Below are positions 42,764 to 53,410 of a DNA stretch of 64,000 bases, in pieces. Position 1 is the stretch's first letter. Each line of letters starts with the position of its first letter. Where the stretch lies: assembly GCA_964514215.1 (NCBI GenBank), contig CAZEPW010000011.1:6824-70823 (forward strand). Reading direction: 5' to 3'. The position numbers and the translations under genes were made by a program. A model generated the notes under the pieces. That model saw only the letters and a list, made by a program, of their open reading frames with translations. It did not search any database and was not told the origin of the DNA. Source of the DNA: CAYQUC01 sp964514215 (GTDB lineage Bacteria > Pseudomonadota > Gammaproteobacteria > UBA6429 > Thiohalophilaceae).

Positions 42764-43287
42764 ATTATTTTAAGTTTAAAAAATAATAGTTGTCCTGCTA
42801 CAGACCTGAAGTTAGTTATCCTTACATGTTAATTAATATCAAACCAACTACTAAACATTATAACAATACTAAGGCAAAAATAAGCTGGAAAACACGATTT
42901 TCATCTCGATACAAAAAAACACAAACACCATCAATATCGCCAAGATTTTGACAGCAATTAAAGCATCACATGTTCGCTAGGTAATTCATAATCAATTCAC
43001 ATTTATTTATTTTATTAAGCTCAAAAACATACCGTTAAGTCTGAAACGAAAAAAACGTTACTAATTATAACGTCACTGTTGATTTATGTAAAATCACAAC
43101 AAAGTATACCGTTATGTTTGCACATAATTTAAATGCTTTATTTATAATAATTTAACACATTGTCAATATATTAATGATTATTCTTTCATTATCATTTTAA
43201 CTGCAGTAGATAGAAATATGGCTTATTATAGGTAATAGTGCGCCTATTTTTAATGTCCATGTATACACTGAATCAAAATTTAACCGG

Positions 43288-43313
43288 TTTAATATAAATT
43301 TTTTTATATTAAA
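43288..43313. other. AT-only perfect hairpin upstream of the broken gene
   Basis: TTTAATATAAA, four T, TTTATATTAAA: an 11-bp perfect inverted repeat about 50 bp before the start of the NHL pseudogene. It follows another small palindrome (AACCGGTT at about 43283). It could be an operator or cruciform, or a chance product of AT-rich DNA. Confidence 0.4.
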
Positions 43314-43362
43314 TTGAGTTGCTTTCATTAATAGGGTTAGTTTATTAAAATAAGGTTTTTAT

Positions 43363-46300
43363 ATGGCAAATTCAAATGCAACTAATCAAGCTAATAATAT
43401 TCTTTATTCACTCGATGAAATTTTTAAAATTTGAATCTTAGGATTTTTTAATCGAGTCATACGTCCAGATTGAATAACCTTGCACAACTTTATGATGTCA
43501 AAGGTTTGGGCCATGATACTCTTCATGATATTTTATACAGTTTTTGGGAGACTGAAAAATCCAATAATGAAATCGATTTATCTCTGGAAGCGGATCAAAA
43601 ATGGGAAAGTAAACTATTTGAATTACAAGAACAAATTGATACACCAAAATTTAAAGTAGAACTATTAAGCAACCCCTCAAAAATATTTTCTGAATTTGAG
43701 CTGCCAGAAAATGAAACCATTAAATCAGTATTACCACCGATTTTAAATGTCGATAAAGCTGAAGAATTGATATCAATTGCCAGTGAAGAAAATAAAGCCA
43801 TTAAAGCATTAGAAAACCGAGATAATGAAAGAATAAAAAAATGGCCTTAGAAACAAAGACGGAACTTTTACCAATGCTAGCAAAGAATCAATTTCAGAAA
43901 TCATACAAAACCCCCAAGTTTTTCTTGATGATCTGGATGTGAAGTTAAATACAACAGAAAAAAATCACTATGGTCTGGTTTTACGCAACAGGAAGCTGAT
44001 GCTATTACAGAGTGGAAATCCAATACACAAAGTAATACCAAGCCAGTTCAAGATAAATCATTTATTACTGCTATGAAAGCAATAAAAACTAAAGTAGAAA
44101 ATGATCAGGAGTTAATATTTAATTGGTTAACAAAACCTAAAGAGACTTTTTTACAGTGCTACCCAAAATTTGATAGATGGCAATTAAATGGCTTGCCTGA
44201 CCCGCTATCACCAGAAATAGCAAAAGCATTAATTTACAAACCAAAGCCAGACTCATCAGCTGAAATTGATAATAATCGCCATAACAATACCCAATCGCCT
44301 ATCGCACTACTTGAAATAACTGAATTACCTTACCCTGAAATTATAAATCCTGATTTAAATCTCTTACGTTCAACCGGTAAAGCAACATTTACCAGTTACA
44401 TTCTTGGAATAAAATATGATACTTCACTTGAAATCAAACTAGCCTATTCGATTTTTGCTGTTAAAGACAGATTGTTTTTTTCCTATGATCCGGATAATAC
44501 AGCCGTAATTGTAACTGAAGGAAATAAAGAGGCGCTTGATGGAATTTTTAAATTAATGGGAAAGAACGTTGAATGCCGATTGGATCTACCCGAATTTACA
44601 TTACCTGTTTCAGAGCAAGTTGAAGTAGTTTTTGATTCAATAGCAGTGCATGATGATAAAGACAACCTCGGCTCAGGTGAACTATATTTTGAACTCAGTG
44701 TTAATGATGATAAATATTTATTTGGTCAATATGATGCAAACAGTGGCGATACCATACAGCTGAATAAACGTTTCTTACTGGATAAAAGTAAACTTGATAA
44801 CTTAAATATATCTGTTCGTGGGAAAGACCGGGATTTTTGGGCCAGTACAAGTGACTACATGGGGGATAATTTTAAGATTCATCAAAAAACATTAAATCTA
44901 TATGGTGATTTTTCATTAACGGGTTACACCCATGAAATACAATATGAAATGGTTTGGGATGTTATTGAAACTGCTCTTAAAGTTGTTTGTTGGTTTCTTG
45001 ATATCATTGTAAGCGTTTTAGATTCTTGCGCAAAACTTGTCGGTATCCGGGTTGAAAAAAGAAGGACATGTAAAGATACCACCAAAATCATATTTGGGTG
45101 GATTAGAAAGGCCAATGACGTAAATGTTCATAACTACACCTTAATGTATAGAATTAATTCTTTACCGCTCCTATCATTACGACACCCACGGATTTGTTTG
45201 AATTTGATAAAATTGAAATGACCGATAACTCTGTTTATATTTGCCTGAATTTAAAAGACTTTCCCGGGATTTCAAATAACTCATCACGCTCAGATTTTAA
45301 AGAAAATTTACAAAATGAAATCGCATTGGTGGTTAGTGAAAATTTATTAAGTAAATCAATACAAGCTATTAATCTATATGGTCCAGTTTCACGTTATTTC
45401 TCAACAAATTTTGATGATATTCTTGCCTATTATTCTCTTGAAACTAAAAATAATATTCAATTAAAAATTGATAATGGCTATCTTTATATTCGATACCCAA
45501 TAACGGGTTCGGCTGGTCTAAATATTATTGGTCTTCATCCGTCGTTAAATGCACCTACCGCGATTATGATGAAAGCACATGTGTATAGAGAAGGACTCAA
45601 TCCATTTAACAAAATTGACAAAGGGGATATTGTGCTTTCGGTAGATTCCGTGAGGCTAGAAGGTGGTAACTTGGCTACCAGATTAAGTAACTTCTTACTT
45701 GCTTTTGCTCAAATCATCTTTTTATGGCCAGAATTTTATGAAAAAAAACAACTATCGTTATTATCTTTAGCGTCAGTCACACCAAAATTAAATGACTATT
45801 ATCAGTTAGAATTCAGTGAACAAACAAGTCAAACCTCAAATGATGAAATTGTATTAAAATCTAAAATTGCTATCAATTTAATTGATGGCGTAACACTACC
45901 GGAAGAAAAAATATTTAATCAACAGCTTGTAATCGTGCCTCTTGATATTAATTATGGGCAAAATGGTACTATCGCTGATAGTTTAATTGCAGCAACTTCT
46001 ATCGCTAGTGATGCCAATAATAATCTATATGTCAATGATGTTGTTGTTGGTAAAATTGTAAAATACGATTCAAATGGAAATGAAGTAGCATCATGGGGCG
46101 GTTGGGGTATTACTGATGGATTGTTTGCCTTTCCATTTTATATTGCTTATGACATCACTAATAATCGATTGTTAATTACGGATACCATTAACCGGCGAGT
46201 TCAAATATTTAATACTGATGGTAATTATATCAACCAGTGGGGAGGCTGGAACGATCTTAATTATAATTTTAGCGTACCTCAATTTATGGCTATCAATCCA

Positions 46301-46809
46301 ATCAATGGTGAAATATTCGTTGTTGATGCAGCAAAAAATTATCGCGTTCAGCACTTTGATTCAGATTTAAATTTTATACGTGAATGGGGTGGAAATGGTA
46401 ATGAAGAAGGAATGTTTGTCGGTATAACCAGTATTGCAATAAACTCCTCTGGAGAAGTTTTTATAAGTGACTTTTCATTTAAAAAAATAAAAAATACACT
46501 AATGAAGGCGTCTATATAAATAACTGGAGTATCAATAATGAAGATGATAATCAGTTTTTGATTACATTAACACATTTATCAATAGGACTAGATGATCAGT
46601 TGTCTGCATATGCTCCGGTTCTCTTACCCCAAATAAAAACATACAGTAAAACCGGAAAATTTCTTTTTAATGTTGAACCGCAAAAATCACCGACTTCTGG
46701 TACAAATTGGAATACCATACGGGCATACACTATTGATGATACCAATCAGTCGGTTTATGTTTTAGAGGATAAAGTGTTTAAATTTAATTCCTATCGCTCG
46801 CCACTTTGA
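43363..46809 (+). pseudogene. Large NHL-repeat protein gene broken by multiple frameshifts
   Basis: Consecutive frames continue one another across at least five breaks: near 43434-43470, 43845, 43970, 45165 and 46485. Joining them gives about 1140 residues starting MANSNATNQANNILYSLDEI with an AGG ribosome-binding site. The last third has NHL/six-blade propeller repeats: ATSIASDANNNLYVND, KYDSNGNEVASWGGWG, LLITDTINRRVQIF, QWGGW, VQHFDSDLNFIREWGGNG and INSSGEVFISDF. Some breaks are in A-runs (46480-46495). No intact reading frame remains. The earlier two thirds match no family I know. Confidence 0.75.
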
Positions 46810-47049
46810 TAATTTCTTAATCACAAATGAATAGCATCGTGAGAATGAAAATCATTGATATTGACGTTTTCACAATAGCAGATAACACTATTATCACGCT
46901 TAGTTCGTATATTTAACGCTCAATCTATTTGTCTTATTACTTATTCCTAATACAGTAATATTAATACAATTTAGGATCCACAAGACCAAGTATCCCAATT
47001 AAGCTATGATTACATAACTTAAATATAATAATTATCAAAAGGCAACCCC
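46810..47049. other. Intergenic, 240 bp, no supported gene
   Basis: AT-rich spacer between the pseudogene and the large envelope-protein gene. It presumably holds the promoter for the latter, but no hexamer pair is convincing. An AAAAGG stretch just upstream of 47050 can serve as ribosome-binding site. Confidence 0.35.
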
Positions 47050-50000
47050 ATGTTTAAATCGTTTTTGTTTCTGGTATTCACTATCAGCCTATCGCAATCT
47101 TTAAATGCAAAAACATTAAATGCTAACGATGTCCCCGAACCGCTAAAACCGTGGGTTAATTGGGTGTTATTTGATAATGATGAAATTAAATGCCCATTTT
47201 TATACAACTCTAATTCAAATATTCAATGCGTATGGCCTTCCCACTTAGAACTGTCACTGAATAACAGCAAAGGCAATTTTAAACAGTCATGGTTGGTTTA
47301 TAAAACCTCATGGATACAAATACCAGGTGATTTAAAACGATGGCCGCAAAATATTACTATTGATGGTAAAACCGCGATAATTAGCCAGAAAAACAATAAA
47401 CCCTATATCCAACTCAAACCAGGAAATCACACCATTAAAGGTGATTTTTTATGGGACACTATTCCTGATAACATGAGTATCGCTAAAAATACCGGAATTA
47501 TTAAGTTAGTGGTTAAAGGCCAAGTTGTGAATTTACCAAAAGTTCAAAATGATGGTCAACTTTGGTTGCGCGATCAAGATATTGGGCAAGTAAAGTCAAG
47601 CAATGAGAGCGATAATCTGGAACTAAAAGTATTTAGAAAAATTACTGATGAAATTCCAATGCTCATCAATACCCAAATAGATATTAATGTCTCGGGTGCT
47701 CATCGGGAAATTTTATTGGACAAAGCGTTGTTGGATAACTTTATTCCACTGACCTTAAATAGCCCCTTACCCGCACGCATTGAAGCAAATGGTCGATTGC
47801 GTATCCAAATTCGACCCGGCCATTGGATTATTAATTTAATTGCCAGACATCCCTCTGAACTATCTAAAATCACCTTAAGCCGTGCCACACCACCTTGGCC
47901 GTTAAATGAAATTTGGGTATTTGATGCAAAGCATCATGTGCGTGTTGTTGAAATAGATGGTGTCCAAAGTATTGACCCGCGACAAACTAATTTGCCGTCA
48001 AACTGGATAAACCTTCCCGCTTATGAAATGAAACCCAACAGTAGCATAATTTTTAAAACAATTCGACGCGGCGATCCCGAGCCTGATCCTAATAAATTAA
48101 ACCTATCGCGTAATATGTGGTTAGATTTCAAAGGCACCGGATACACCATTAAAGATACCATAACAGGACGCATGACTCGAGGCTGGCGCATCGAATCACA
48201 ACCAGAACTCAAACTAGGACGAGTTACGATAGATAAACAAGCACAGTTTATCACGCAAATTCCAAACTCAAAAAACAAGGGTGTTGAAATTAGAAATGCT
48301 AACATCAACCTTGAAGCCCATAGTCGATTTAATGCCAGCATTTCCAAAATACCCGCCACCGGTTGGCAGCACGATTTCCAAAAAGTATCAAGCACGTTAC
48401 ATTTACCACCGGGCTGGAAAGTATTTTCAGCTTTTGGTGTCGATAATAGACCAGACACCTGGTTACAACGTTGGTCGTTATTGGATTTATTTTTAGTGTT
48501 AATTATATCAATTACCATCTGGCGCTTATGGGGTGTTTACTGGGGTATTATCTCGATATTAAGCTTAATCATGATTTGGCACCAAGCTGGTTCACCGCAA
48601 TTTATTTGGCTAAATATATTAGCAGCAGTGGCATTGTTACGGGTATTACCAAATGGGAAAATAAAAACAATCGTATCATCTTACCGTTACATTAGTTTAT
48701 TTTTATTATTAATTATTTCATTACCTTTTATCGTCTCAGAAATTCGCAGTGGCTTATATCCTATTTTAGAATTTCCAAATCAAGCTATAAGCGCAACACG
48801 CTATAATGTAACTAGCCTGCGAGAAAAACAACCAGCAACATTAGCAATGAACAGTTTATCTGTCGAATACGATAGCTTTAGTCCGAATAAATCTCGTAAA
48901 AATTCAGGCGACTTAAAACAATCTTATGCTAACAAAAATATCGCACAATATGATCCAACATCTAATATTCAAACCGGCCCCGGTTTACCACAATGGGATT
49001 GGCGATCGATTCAGTTAACCTGGAATGGCCCGGTTAAACAAGACCAACAAATTTATTTAATGTTATTATCACCTAATATAAATATAGCATTGCATTTTTT
49101 GCACGTTATATTTTTGTCATTAATGGTATTATTAATGTTTGGTTTTCGATATGACAAAATTAAAAAAATCAGCTTTAATCCCAGCAATATTGCACTAGTG
49201 CTGATTTTAAGCATAGTTGGTTTTCAATCATCTGATGCTATAGCTAATAGTTATCCCTCAGCAGAATTACTCAATAAACTTCAATCACGATTATTAATCG
49301 CGCCAGAATGCTCCCCTAATTGTGCTCAGATATCCAGAATGAAACTTAATATTAAAAATAATATTATAAGTATTCGTTTAGAAATTCACAGTAATGCCAA
49401 TGTATCCATTCCACTACCGGCAAACTTACGCAATTGGGTGCCGTCGAAAATTCTTGTTAATGGCAAGGTTGCTAAAGGAATTGAACGTTCTAATGATGAG
49501 CTACGAATCAATCTACCAAAAGGTAAACACCAAATTTTAATGTCAGGCTCGATTGGAAATATAAATTCATTGCAACTTCCATTGCCATTAAAACCAAAAC
49601 GGGTTGATGCTAATAGCAGTGGCTGGTCAGTATCAGGAATTCTTAAAAATTCAATTCCTGATCAGCAATTACAAATAGTCCGTAACCAACCTAGGGCATC
49701 ACAATTACAAACCAATTCATTAGATGCTACGGCATTGCCATCATTTGTTAAAATAATAAGAACATTAAGCATTGGACTTGATTGGCGCATCACAACAACT
49801 GTGCAACGAATTTCATCTTCAGGCAGTGCTGTTGTATTTGAATTGCCATTAATCAACGGTGAATCAGTAACAACCGAAGATATACGGGTTATTAAAAATA
49901 AAGTTCAAGTAAGCTTACCCGTTAGAAAAGACTCATTAACATGGGAGTCGGTACTTGAAAAACAAGTGCAAATCGATTTAATTGCCAGTGATACTGTTGA

Positions 50001-51138
50001 ATGGATTGAAATTTGGCGGCTCAATATAAGCCCTATTTGGAATGTATCGACATCGGGAATTCCGGTGATTAAACATTTTTCAACACAAGATCGCTGGCAA
50101 CCAGAGTGGCGACCCTGGCCTGGCGAACGATTGTCACTAAAAATTGTTAAACCTTTGGGTATTAACGGAAAAACCTTAACCATTGACAATAGTGAATTAG
50201 TTGTCACACCAGGAGCGAGAACTCAAGATGTTAAATTAAAACTATCCATTCGTAGTAGCCAAGGTGGTCAACATACTATAGTAATCCCCCACAATTCCAA
50301 ATTACAAAGTGTCAGCATTAACAAAGTAAACAAACCCATTAGACAAAATGGTCGAAATATTACCATTCCGATAACACCCGGAAAACAAATTGTTAATATC
50401 GATTGGCGAACAGATAAAGACTTTAAAACGGTTTTCGTCTCGCCGCTTGTTAATATTGGTGTTGAAAATGTAAACCACAATACTAAAGTTCACCTGAGCC
50501 AAGATCGATGGGTATTGTTTGTTGGCGGACCACGTCTTGGACCTGCGGTATTATTTTGGGGAGAAATTATCGTATTATTGTTTATCGCGCTGGGTCTTGG
50601 AAAAATAAAATCAATGCCGTTAAAACATTATCACTGGTTTTTATTAATGGTCGGGTTAAGTCAAATTCCAATCGTTATGGCAATCATAACTGTAGCATGG
50701 TTGTTTGCATTTGTTGCGCGTGAAAAATACCTAAGCTCGGTGAAACCTATTTTATTTAACCTCGGGCAAATCGCATTAGGTTTGTTAACATTTATATCCC
50801 TGAGCTTTTTGTTTTACGCAATTCAACATGGTTTATTGGGCTCTCCCGAAATGCAGGTCGTCGGTAATCAATCAAATGCCTATTTATTAAATTGGTATCA
50901 AGACCGTTCCGAGGCGATGTTACCTACCGCATGGATACTATCAGTGCCGCTTATTATCTACCGACTATTAATGTTAGCGTGGGCACTGTGGATAGCATTT
51001 TCATTAATAAACTGGTTACGTTGGGGGTGGACGTGTTTTTCTAAAGACACTTTGTGGAAAACAATAAGTCAACCTAAAATAACCAGTAATGCACCAATAA
51101 CAACCAAAGCACTACCGACAGATAAACCAAAAAAATAA
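47050..51138 (+). CDS. Large envelope protein of unknown function, 1362 aa
   Basis: A signal peptide (1-20, ending LNAKT) leads to a beta-rich periplasmic part (to about 475), then a cluster of membrane helices (about 478-580), a short soluble part, one or two helices near 680-720, a second beta-rich periplasmic part (about 730-1150), and several helices to about 1335 before a Lys/Pro tail. Both soluble parts share a pattern of arginine-tryptophan-proline motifs and 'GKHQILMSG' or 'GNHTIKGDF' type strands, suggesting an internal duplication. No enzyme motif is visible. The Coq4-motif gene starts 4 nt after it. Confidence 0.7.
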   Translation: MFKSFLFLVFTISLSQSLNAKTLNANDVPEPLKPWVNWVLFDNDEIKCPFLYNSNSNIQCVWPSHLELSLNNSKGNFKQSWLVYKTSWIQIPGDLKRWPQNITIDGKTAIISQKNNKPYIQLKPGNHTIKGDFLWDTIPDNMSIAKNTGIIKLVVKGQVVNLPKVQNDGQLWLRDQDIGQVKSSNESDNLELKVFRKITDEIPMLINTQIDINVSGAHREILLDKALLDNFIPLTLNSPLPARIEANGRLRIQIRPGHWIINLIARHPSELSKITLSRATPPWPLNEIWVFDAKHHVRVVEIDGVQSIDPRQTNLPSNWINLPAYEMKPNSSIIFKTIRRGDPEPDPNKLNLSRNMWLDFKGTGYTIKDTITGRMTRGWRIESQPELKLGRVTIDKQAQFITQIPNSKNKGVEIRNANINLEAHSRFNASISKIPATGWQHDFQKVSSTLHLPPGWKVFSAFGVDNRPDTWLQRWSLLDLFLVLIISITIWRLWGVYWGIISILSLIMIWHQAGSPQFIWLNILAAVALLRVLPNGKIKTIVSSYRYISLFLLLIISLPFIVSEIRSGLYPILEFPNQAISATRYNVTSLREKQPATLAMNSLSVEYDSFSPNKSRKNSGDLKQSYANKNIAQYDPTSNIQTGPGLPQWDWRSIQLTWNGPVKQDQQIYLMLLSPNINIALHFLHVIFLSLMVLLMFGFRYDKIKKISFNPSNIALVLILSIVGFQSSDAIANSYPSAELLNKLQSRLLIAPECSPNCAQISRMKLNIKNNIISIRLEIHSNANVSIPLPANLRNWVPSKILVNGKVAKGIERSNDELRINLPKGKHQILMSGSIGNINSLQLPLPLKPKRVDANSSGWSVSGILKNSIPDQQLQIVRNQPRASQLQTNSLDATALPSFVKIIRTLSIGLDWRITTTVQRISSSGSAVVFELPLINGESVTTEDIRVIKNKVQVSLPVRKDSLTWESVLEKQVQIDLIASDTVEWIEIWRLNISPIWNVSTSGIPVIKHFSTQDRWQPEWRPWPGERLSLKIVKPLGINGKTLTIDNSELVVTPGARTQDVKLKLSIRSSQGGQHTIVIPHNSKLQSVSINKVNKPIRQNGRNITIPITPGKQIVNIDWRTDKDFKTVFVSPLVNIGVENVNHNTKVHLSQDRWVLFVGGPRLGPAVLFWGEIIVLLFIALGLGKIKSMPLKHYHWFLLMVGLSQIPIVMAIITVAWLFAFVAREKYLSSVKPILFNLGQIALGLLTFISLSFLFYAIQHGLLGSPEMQVVGNQSNAYLLNWYQDRSEAMLPTAWILSVPLIIYRLLMLAWALWIAFSLINWLRWGWTCFSKDTLWKTISQPKITSNAPITTKALPTDKPKK

Positions 51139-51142
51139 TAAC

Positions 51143-51709
51143 ATGGCTTCTTACTTAGACTGGCACATAGCTCTTAACAACAATATTACGCTACAGCAAG
51201 CTCTAGATGATCTTAGCTCGGTGCAAGCCGAGCAAGAAGATATTCCACTGATGGTGCAATTGGTAGAAAACCCAAAATTCCGATTTCCCGGCTTTGAGAT
51301 ATTTCATGGTGCAGTTGATTTACGGCAACACGACTGCATCCATATTTTGCTCGGTAGAGGTTTAGCAAGTATTGATGAGGCTTTTGTTATTGGATTTACA
51401 ATGGGCACAACCAATAAAGTCAGCACCACAGAGGAGCGCCTTTATGGTCTAATTGCACAATATTTTTATCCATCGGTATATCAGTTTAATGAAAACGATA
51501 TTGAAGTATTTAAAAATGCTGTGCGACTGGGTTATATTTCTTCTTGCCAAGCCCTAGATACCGTTGATTTTACCCAATATTTAGATAAAGACCTTCAGTC
51601 TATTCGACAATCGATAACACTCGAAATCGACTTATTAACGGCATATTACAATATCGAGCAGCAACGCTATCCCGACACCCCTGCCTGTCAAAGACTGCTT
51701 AACAGTTAA
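51143..51709 (+). CDS. Coq4-motif protein
   Basis: 188 residues, soluble. The segment RQHDCIHILLGRGLASIDEA contains HD-x2-H-x11-E exactly, the zinc-site motif of Coq4, which in ubiquinone synthesis acts in decarboxylation and hydroxylation of the ring. The following helix (FVIGFTMG) and the C-terminal region RLGYISS also fit a helical fold. The rest of the sequence is not obviously Coq4. It is coupled (4-nt gap) to the large envelope protein, an odd partner for ubiquinone synthesis. Confidence 0.7.
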   Translation: MASYLDWHIALNNNITLQQALDDLSSVQAEQEDIPLMVQLVENPKFRFPGFEIFHGAVDLRQHDCIHILLGRGLASIDEAFVIGFTMGTTNKVSTTEERLYGLIAQYFYPSVYQFNENDIEVFKNAVRLGYISSCQALDTVDFTQYLDKDLQSIRQSITLEIDLLTAYYNIEQQRYPDTPACQRLLNS

Positions 51710-51955
51710 TCCAATTTAAAATAATAGGGTTGCTCTGATTATTACAATCAATTCTATTTACTCCGTTTTAAATGGAGATATCCGCTAAGATCACGCGGGA
51801 ATGATGTAATGGTGAAGAATCATGTGATTATAATAAGGGTATGATAAAAATATGAAAAAATAATGCTTAGCTTTATAAGAATAAATAATAGATAAAATTC
51901 AATTTGTAGGTCTTTTGGTCGATAAGCTTTATATTAAAACTAGAGATAAGACAAC
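51710..51955. other. Intergenic with dispersed repeat
   Basis: 246 bp without a gene. It carries the best copy of the dispersed repeat at 51777-51806. No promoter hexamers are convincing. Confidence 0.4.
51777..51806 (+). repeat. Dispersed intergenic repeat, copy C
   Basis: GATATCCGCTAAGATCACGC then GGGAATGATG. Aligned with the copy at 24244 (GATTTCCGCTAAAATCACGT...), the first 19 bases differ at only two positions. The GGGAATGA end and the ATCACGCGGGAAT middle resemble the ends of known dispersed repeats in other bacteria. Confidence 0.45.
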
Positions 51956-52192
51956 ATGGCTAAAGAAACCGATACAGTTGAATTACAATTAATCACCGTG
52001 GAACTTGGCAATGGTCAACGAGGTGTATTTGTTGGAACGCCTTTGGTGATCACCGAAAGTGTACACCACCGTGATGAAATTAACGGTATTTGGTTTTCGA
52101 ATATCCAAAATATTCCCAAAAATATAACCGTCGAACAATTAACATCGGAAGTTAATGAACAAATTAAACATTGCATCAAATCTGTGCATTAA
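51956..52192 (+). CDS. Small hypothetical protein, 78 aa
   Basis: Soluble protein with a beta-rich first half (VELQLITVELGNGQRGVFVGTPLVI) and a helical C-terminus (TVEQLTSEVNEQIKHCI). No motif recognised. The ATG has a purine-rich GAGATAAGA upstream. It lies 72 nt before yjbQ on the same strand. Confidence 0.6.
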   Translation: MAKETDTVELQLITVELGNGQRGVFVGTPLVITESVHHRDEINGIWFSNIQNIPKNITVEQLTSEVNEQIKHCIKSVH

Positions 52193-52264
52193 TTATATTC
52201 AGTTTTGTGATAAAATTATTCTAATGTAGGTTACGTTTATAAATTAGATTAAGTTGTTTGATTA

Positions 52265-52678
52265 ATGATTTCCCAAAAAATACTATCCATCACTTGTCCG
52301 TCTCGTGGTTGTCATGATATTACATCAAAGATAACAAATTTTGTCAGTGAGCAATCGATCGATATTGGTCTCTGCCATATTTTTATACACCATACTAGCG
52401 CCTCACTGATAATTTCTGAAAATGCCGATCCTAAAGTATTAGTGGACTTAGAAACGTTTATGACAAGCATTGCGCCCGATGGTGCGCCCCAGTGGATTCA
52501 CGACGATGAAGGTCCTGATGATATGCCGGCGCACATACGTTCAGTGATTACCCAGAATAATTTATCCATACCAATTACAAATGGAAAACTTGCCTTGGGT
52601 ATTTGGCAAGCGGTTTATTTATGGGAACATCGAACCCATCAACATCAGCGTCAAATCACGATAACACTACACGTTTAA
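52265..52678 (+). CDS. yjbQ: YjbQ-family protein (secondary thiamine-phosphate synthase type)
   Basis: 137 residues. Family signature: CHIFIHHTSASLIISENADP, VLVDLETFM, PAHIRSVIT, IPITNGKLALGIWQAVYLWEHR and HQRQITITL. E. coli YjbQ has a weak thiamine-phosphate synthase activity; the physiological role is unknown. It ends 3 nt before the convergent anti-sigma gene. Confidence 0.9.
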   Translation: MISQKILSITCPSRGCHDITSKITNFVSEQSIDIGLCHIFIHHTSASLIISENADPKVLVDLETFMTSIAPDGAPQWIHDDEGPDDMPAHIRSVITQNNLSIPITNGKLALGIWQAVYLWEHRTHQHQRQITITLHV

Positions 52679-52681
52679 AAT

Positions 52682-53410
52682 TTAGATCAAATTCAAACCA
52701 TATTTAAAACGTTGCTCAAGATTTAACAAAACTTCTTGCTTGCCGCCAATTATTGCAAAACTACCATTATTTATCGGCACAACGGAACCGGTGAATTGTG
52801 CATTACCAACTTGTTGCCGGTTATTTATTTTTTCGTTTGGCATTAATAATATTGTGACAGGCCCAGTTTTTGCTTGCAGCACTATATGCAGCCCTTTCGA
52901 ACCCCGGATGGTGCAACTACCAGCATAGTTTATTTTCCCCAGTGACGAATCGATTCGTAAATTAAAATCATTTAATAAGCTGTTAAGTTTAGTCAATTGG
53001 ACGTTGTTATCATCAAGTAAATGTTGTTGCTCATTGATAACATGATTTAATACCTCTTGCTGTAATGAAACGGGAGAATTCAACCATAAAACACCTGAAA
53101 AAATTCCAATACTGAGCAACACACTTGCGGCAACGGCATAAACACGGTTTCGCCGGGAGCCAATTTGTTTTTTCTCATTAATACTTTGTTGCAAAATAAT
53201 ACGAGACACTAACCCTTGAGGCATTTCAATATTAATTACTTGTTGTAAATCCTCTGTTAATTTAACGTGCTGTTTAACGTAGCACGAACATGCATCACAC
53301 GTTAATAAGTGATTTTTAATTGAAACATTAGTCGTATATGGATCAGCACTGAGTTCACGGCACACATCCAGACAATTCATCATTTTAATGTCGCTTGCAG
53401 TTGTTTTCAT
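52682..53410 (-). CDS. Zinc-finger-type transmembrane anti-sigma factor
   Basis: 242 residues. An N-terminal zinc-binding patch (NCLDVCRELS, NHLLTCDACSCYV) is followed by one membrane helix (about 86-106, VYAVAASVLLSIGIFSGVLWL) and a periplasmic, beta-rich C-terminal domain. H-x3-C-x2-C spacing is that of ZAS domains; the whole fits a DUF3379-type protein. It should hold the ECF sigma factor at the inner membrane. It overlaps the sigma gene by 4 nt and is probably the sensor of the signal. Confidence 0.8.
   Translation of the reverse strand: MKTTASDIKMMNCLDVCRELSADPYTTNVSIKNHLLTCDACSCYVKQHVKLTEDLQQVINIEMPQGLVSRIILQQSINEKKQIGSRRNRVYAVAASVLLSIGIFSGVLWLNSPVSLQQEVLNHVINEQQHLLDDNNVQLTKLNSLLNDFNLRIDSSLGKINYAGSCTIRGSKGLHIVLQAKTGPVTILLMPNEKINNRQQVGNAQFTGSVVPINNGSFAIIGGKQEVLLNLEQRFKYGLNLI

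Larger units (their letters stand above)
42587..43362. other. Long intergenic region, about 775 bp
   Basis: No open frame with protein-like character is seen on either strand. It contains one weak copy of the dispersed repeat (42732-42763) and an AT-only hairpin (43288-43313). The region is richer in A+T than its flanks and precedes the broken NHL gene. It may include a decayed gene that is no longer recognisable. Confidence 0.45.

Noticed and set aside
43363..46809. Programmed frameshifting to make one protein
   Set aside because: There are at least five breaks, several without slippery sequences, and the needed shifts would be in different places and directions. Decay or sequence error is more likely.
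48021..48518. 165-codon minus-strand frame within the large envelope-protein gene
   Set aside because: It is fully antisense to a well-supported long gene and shows no domain or start-site signal.
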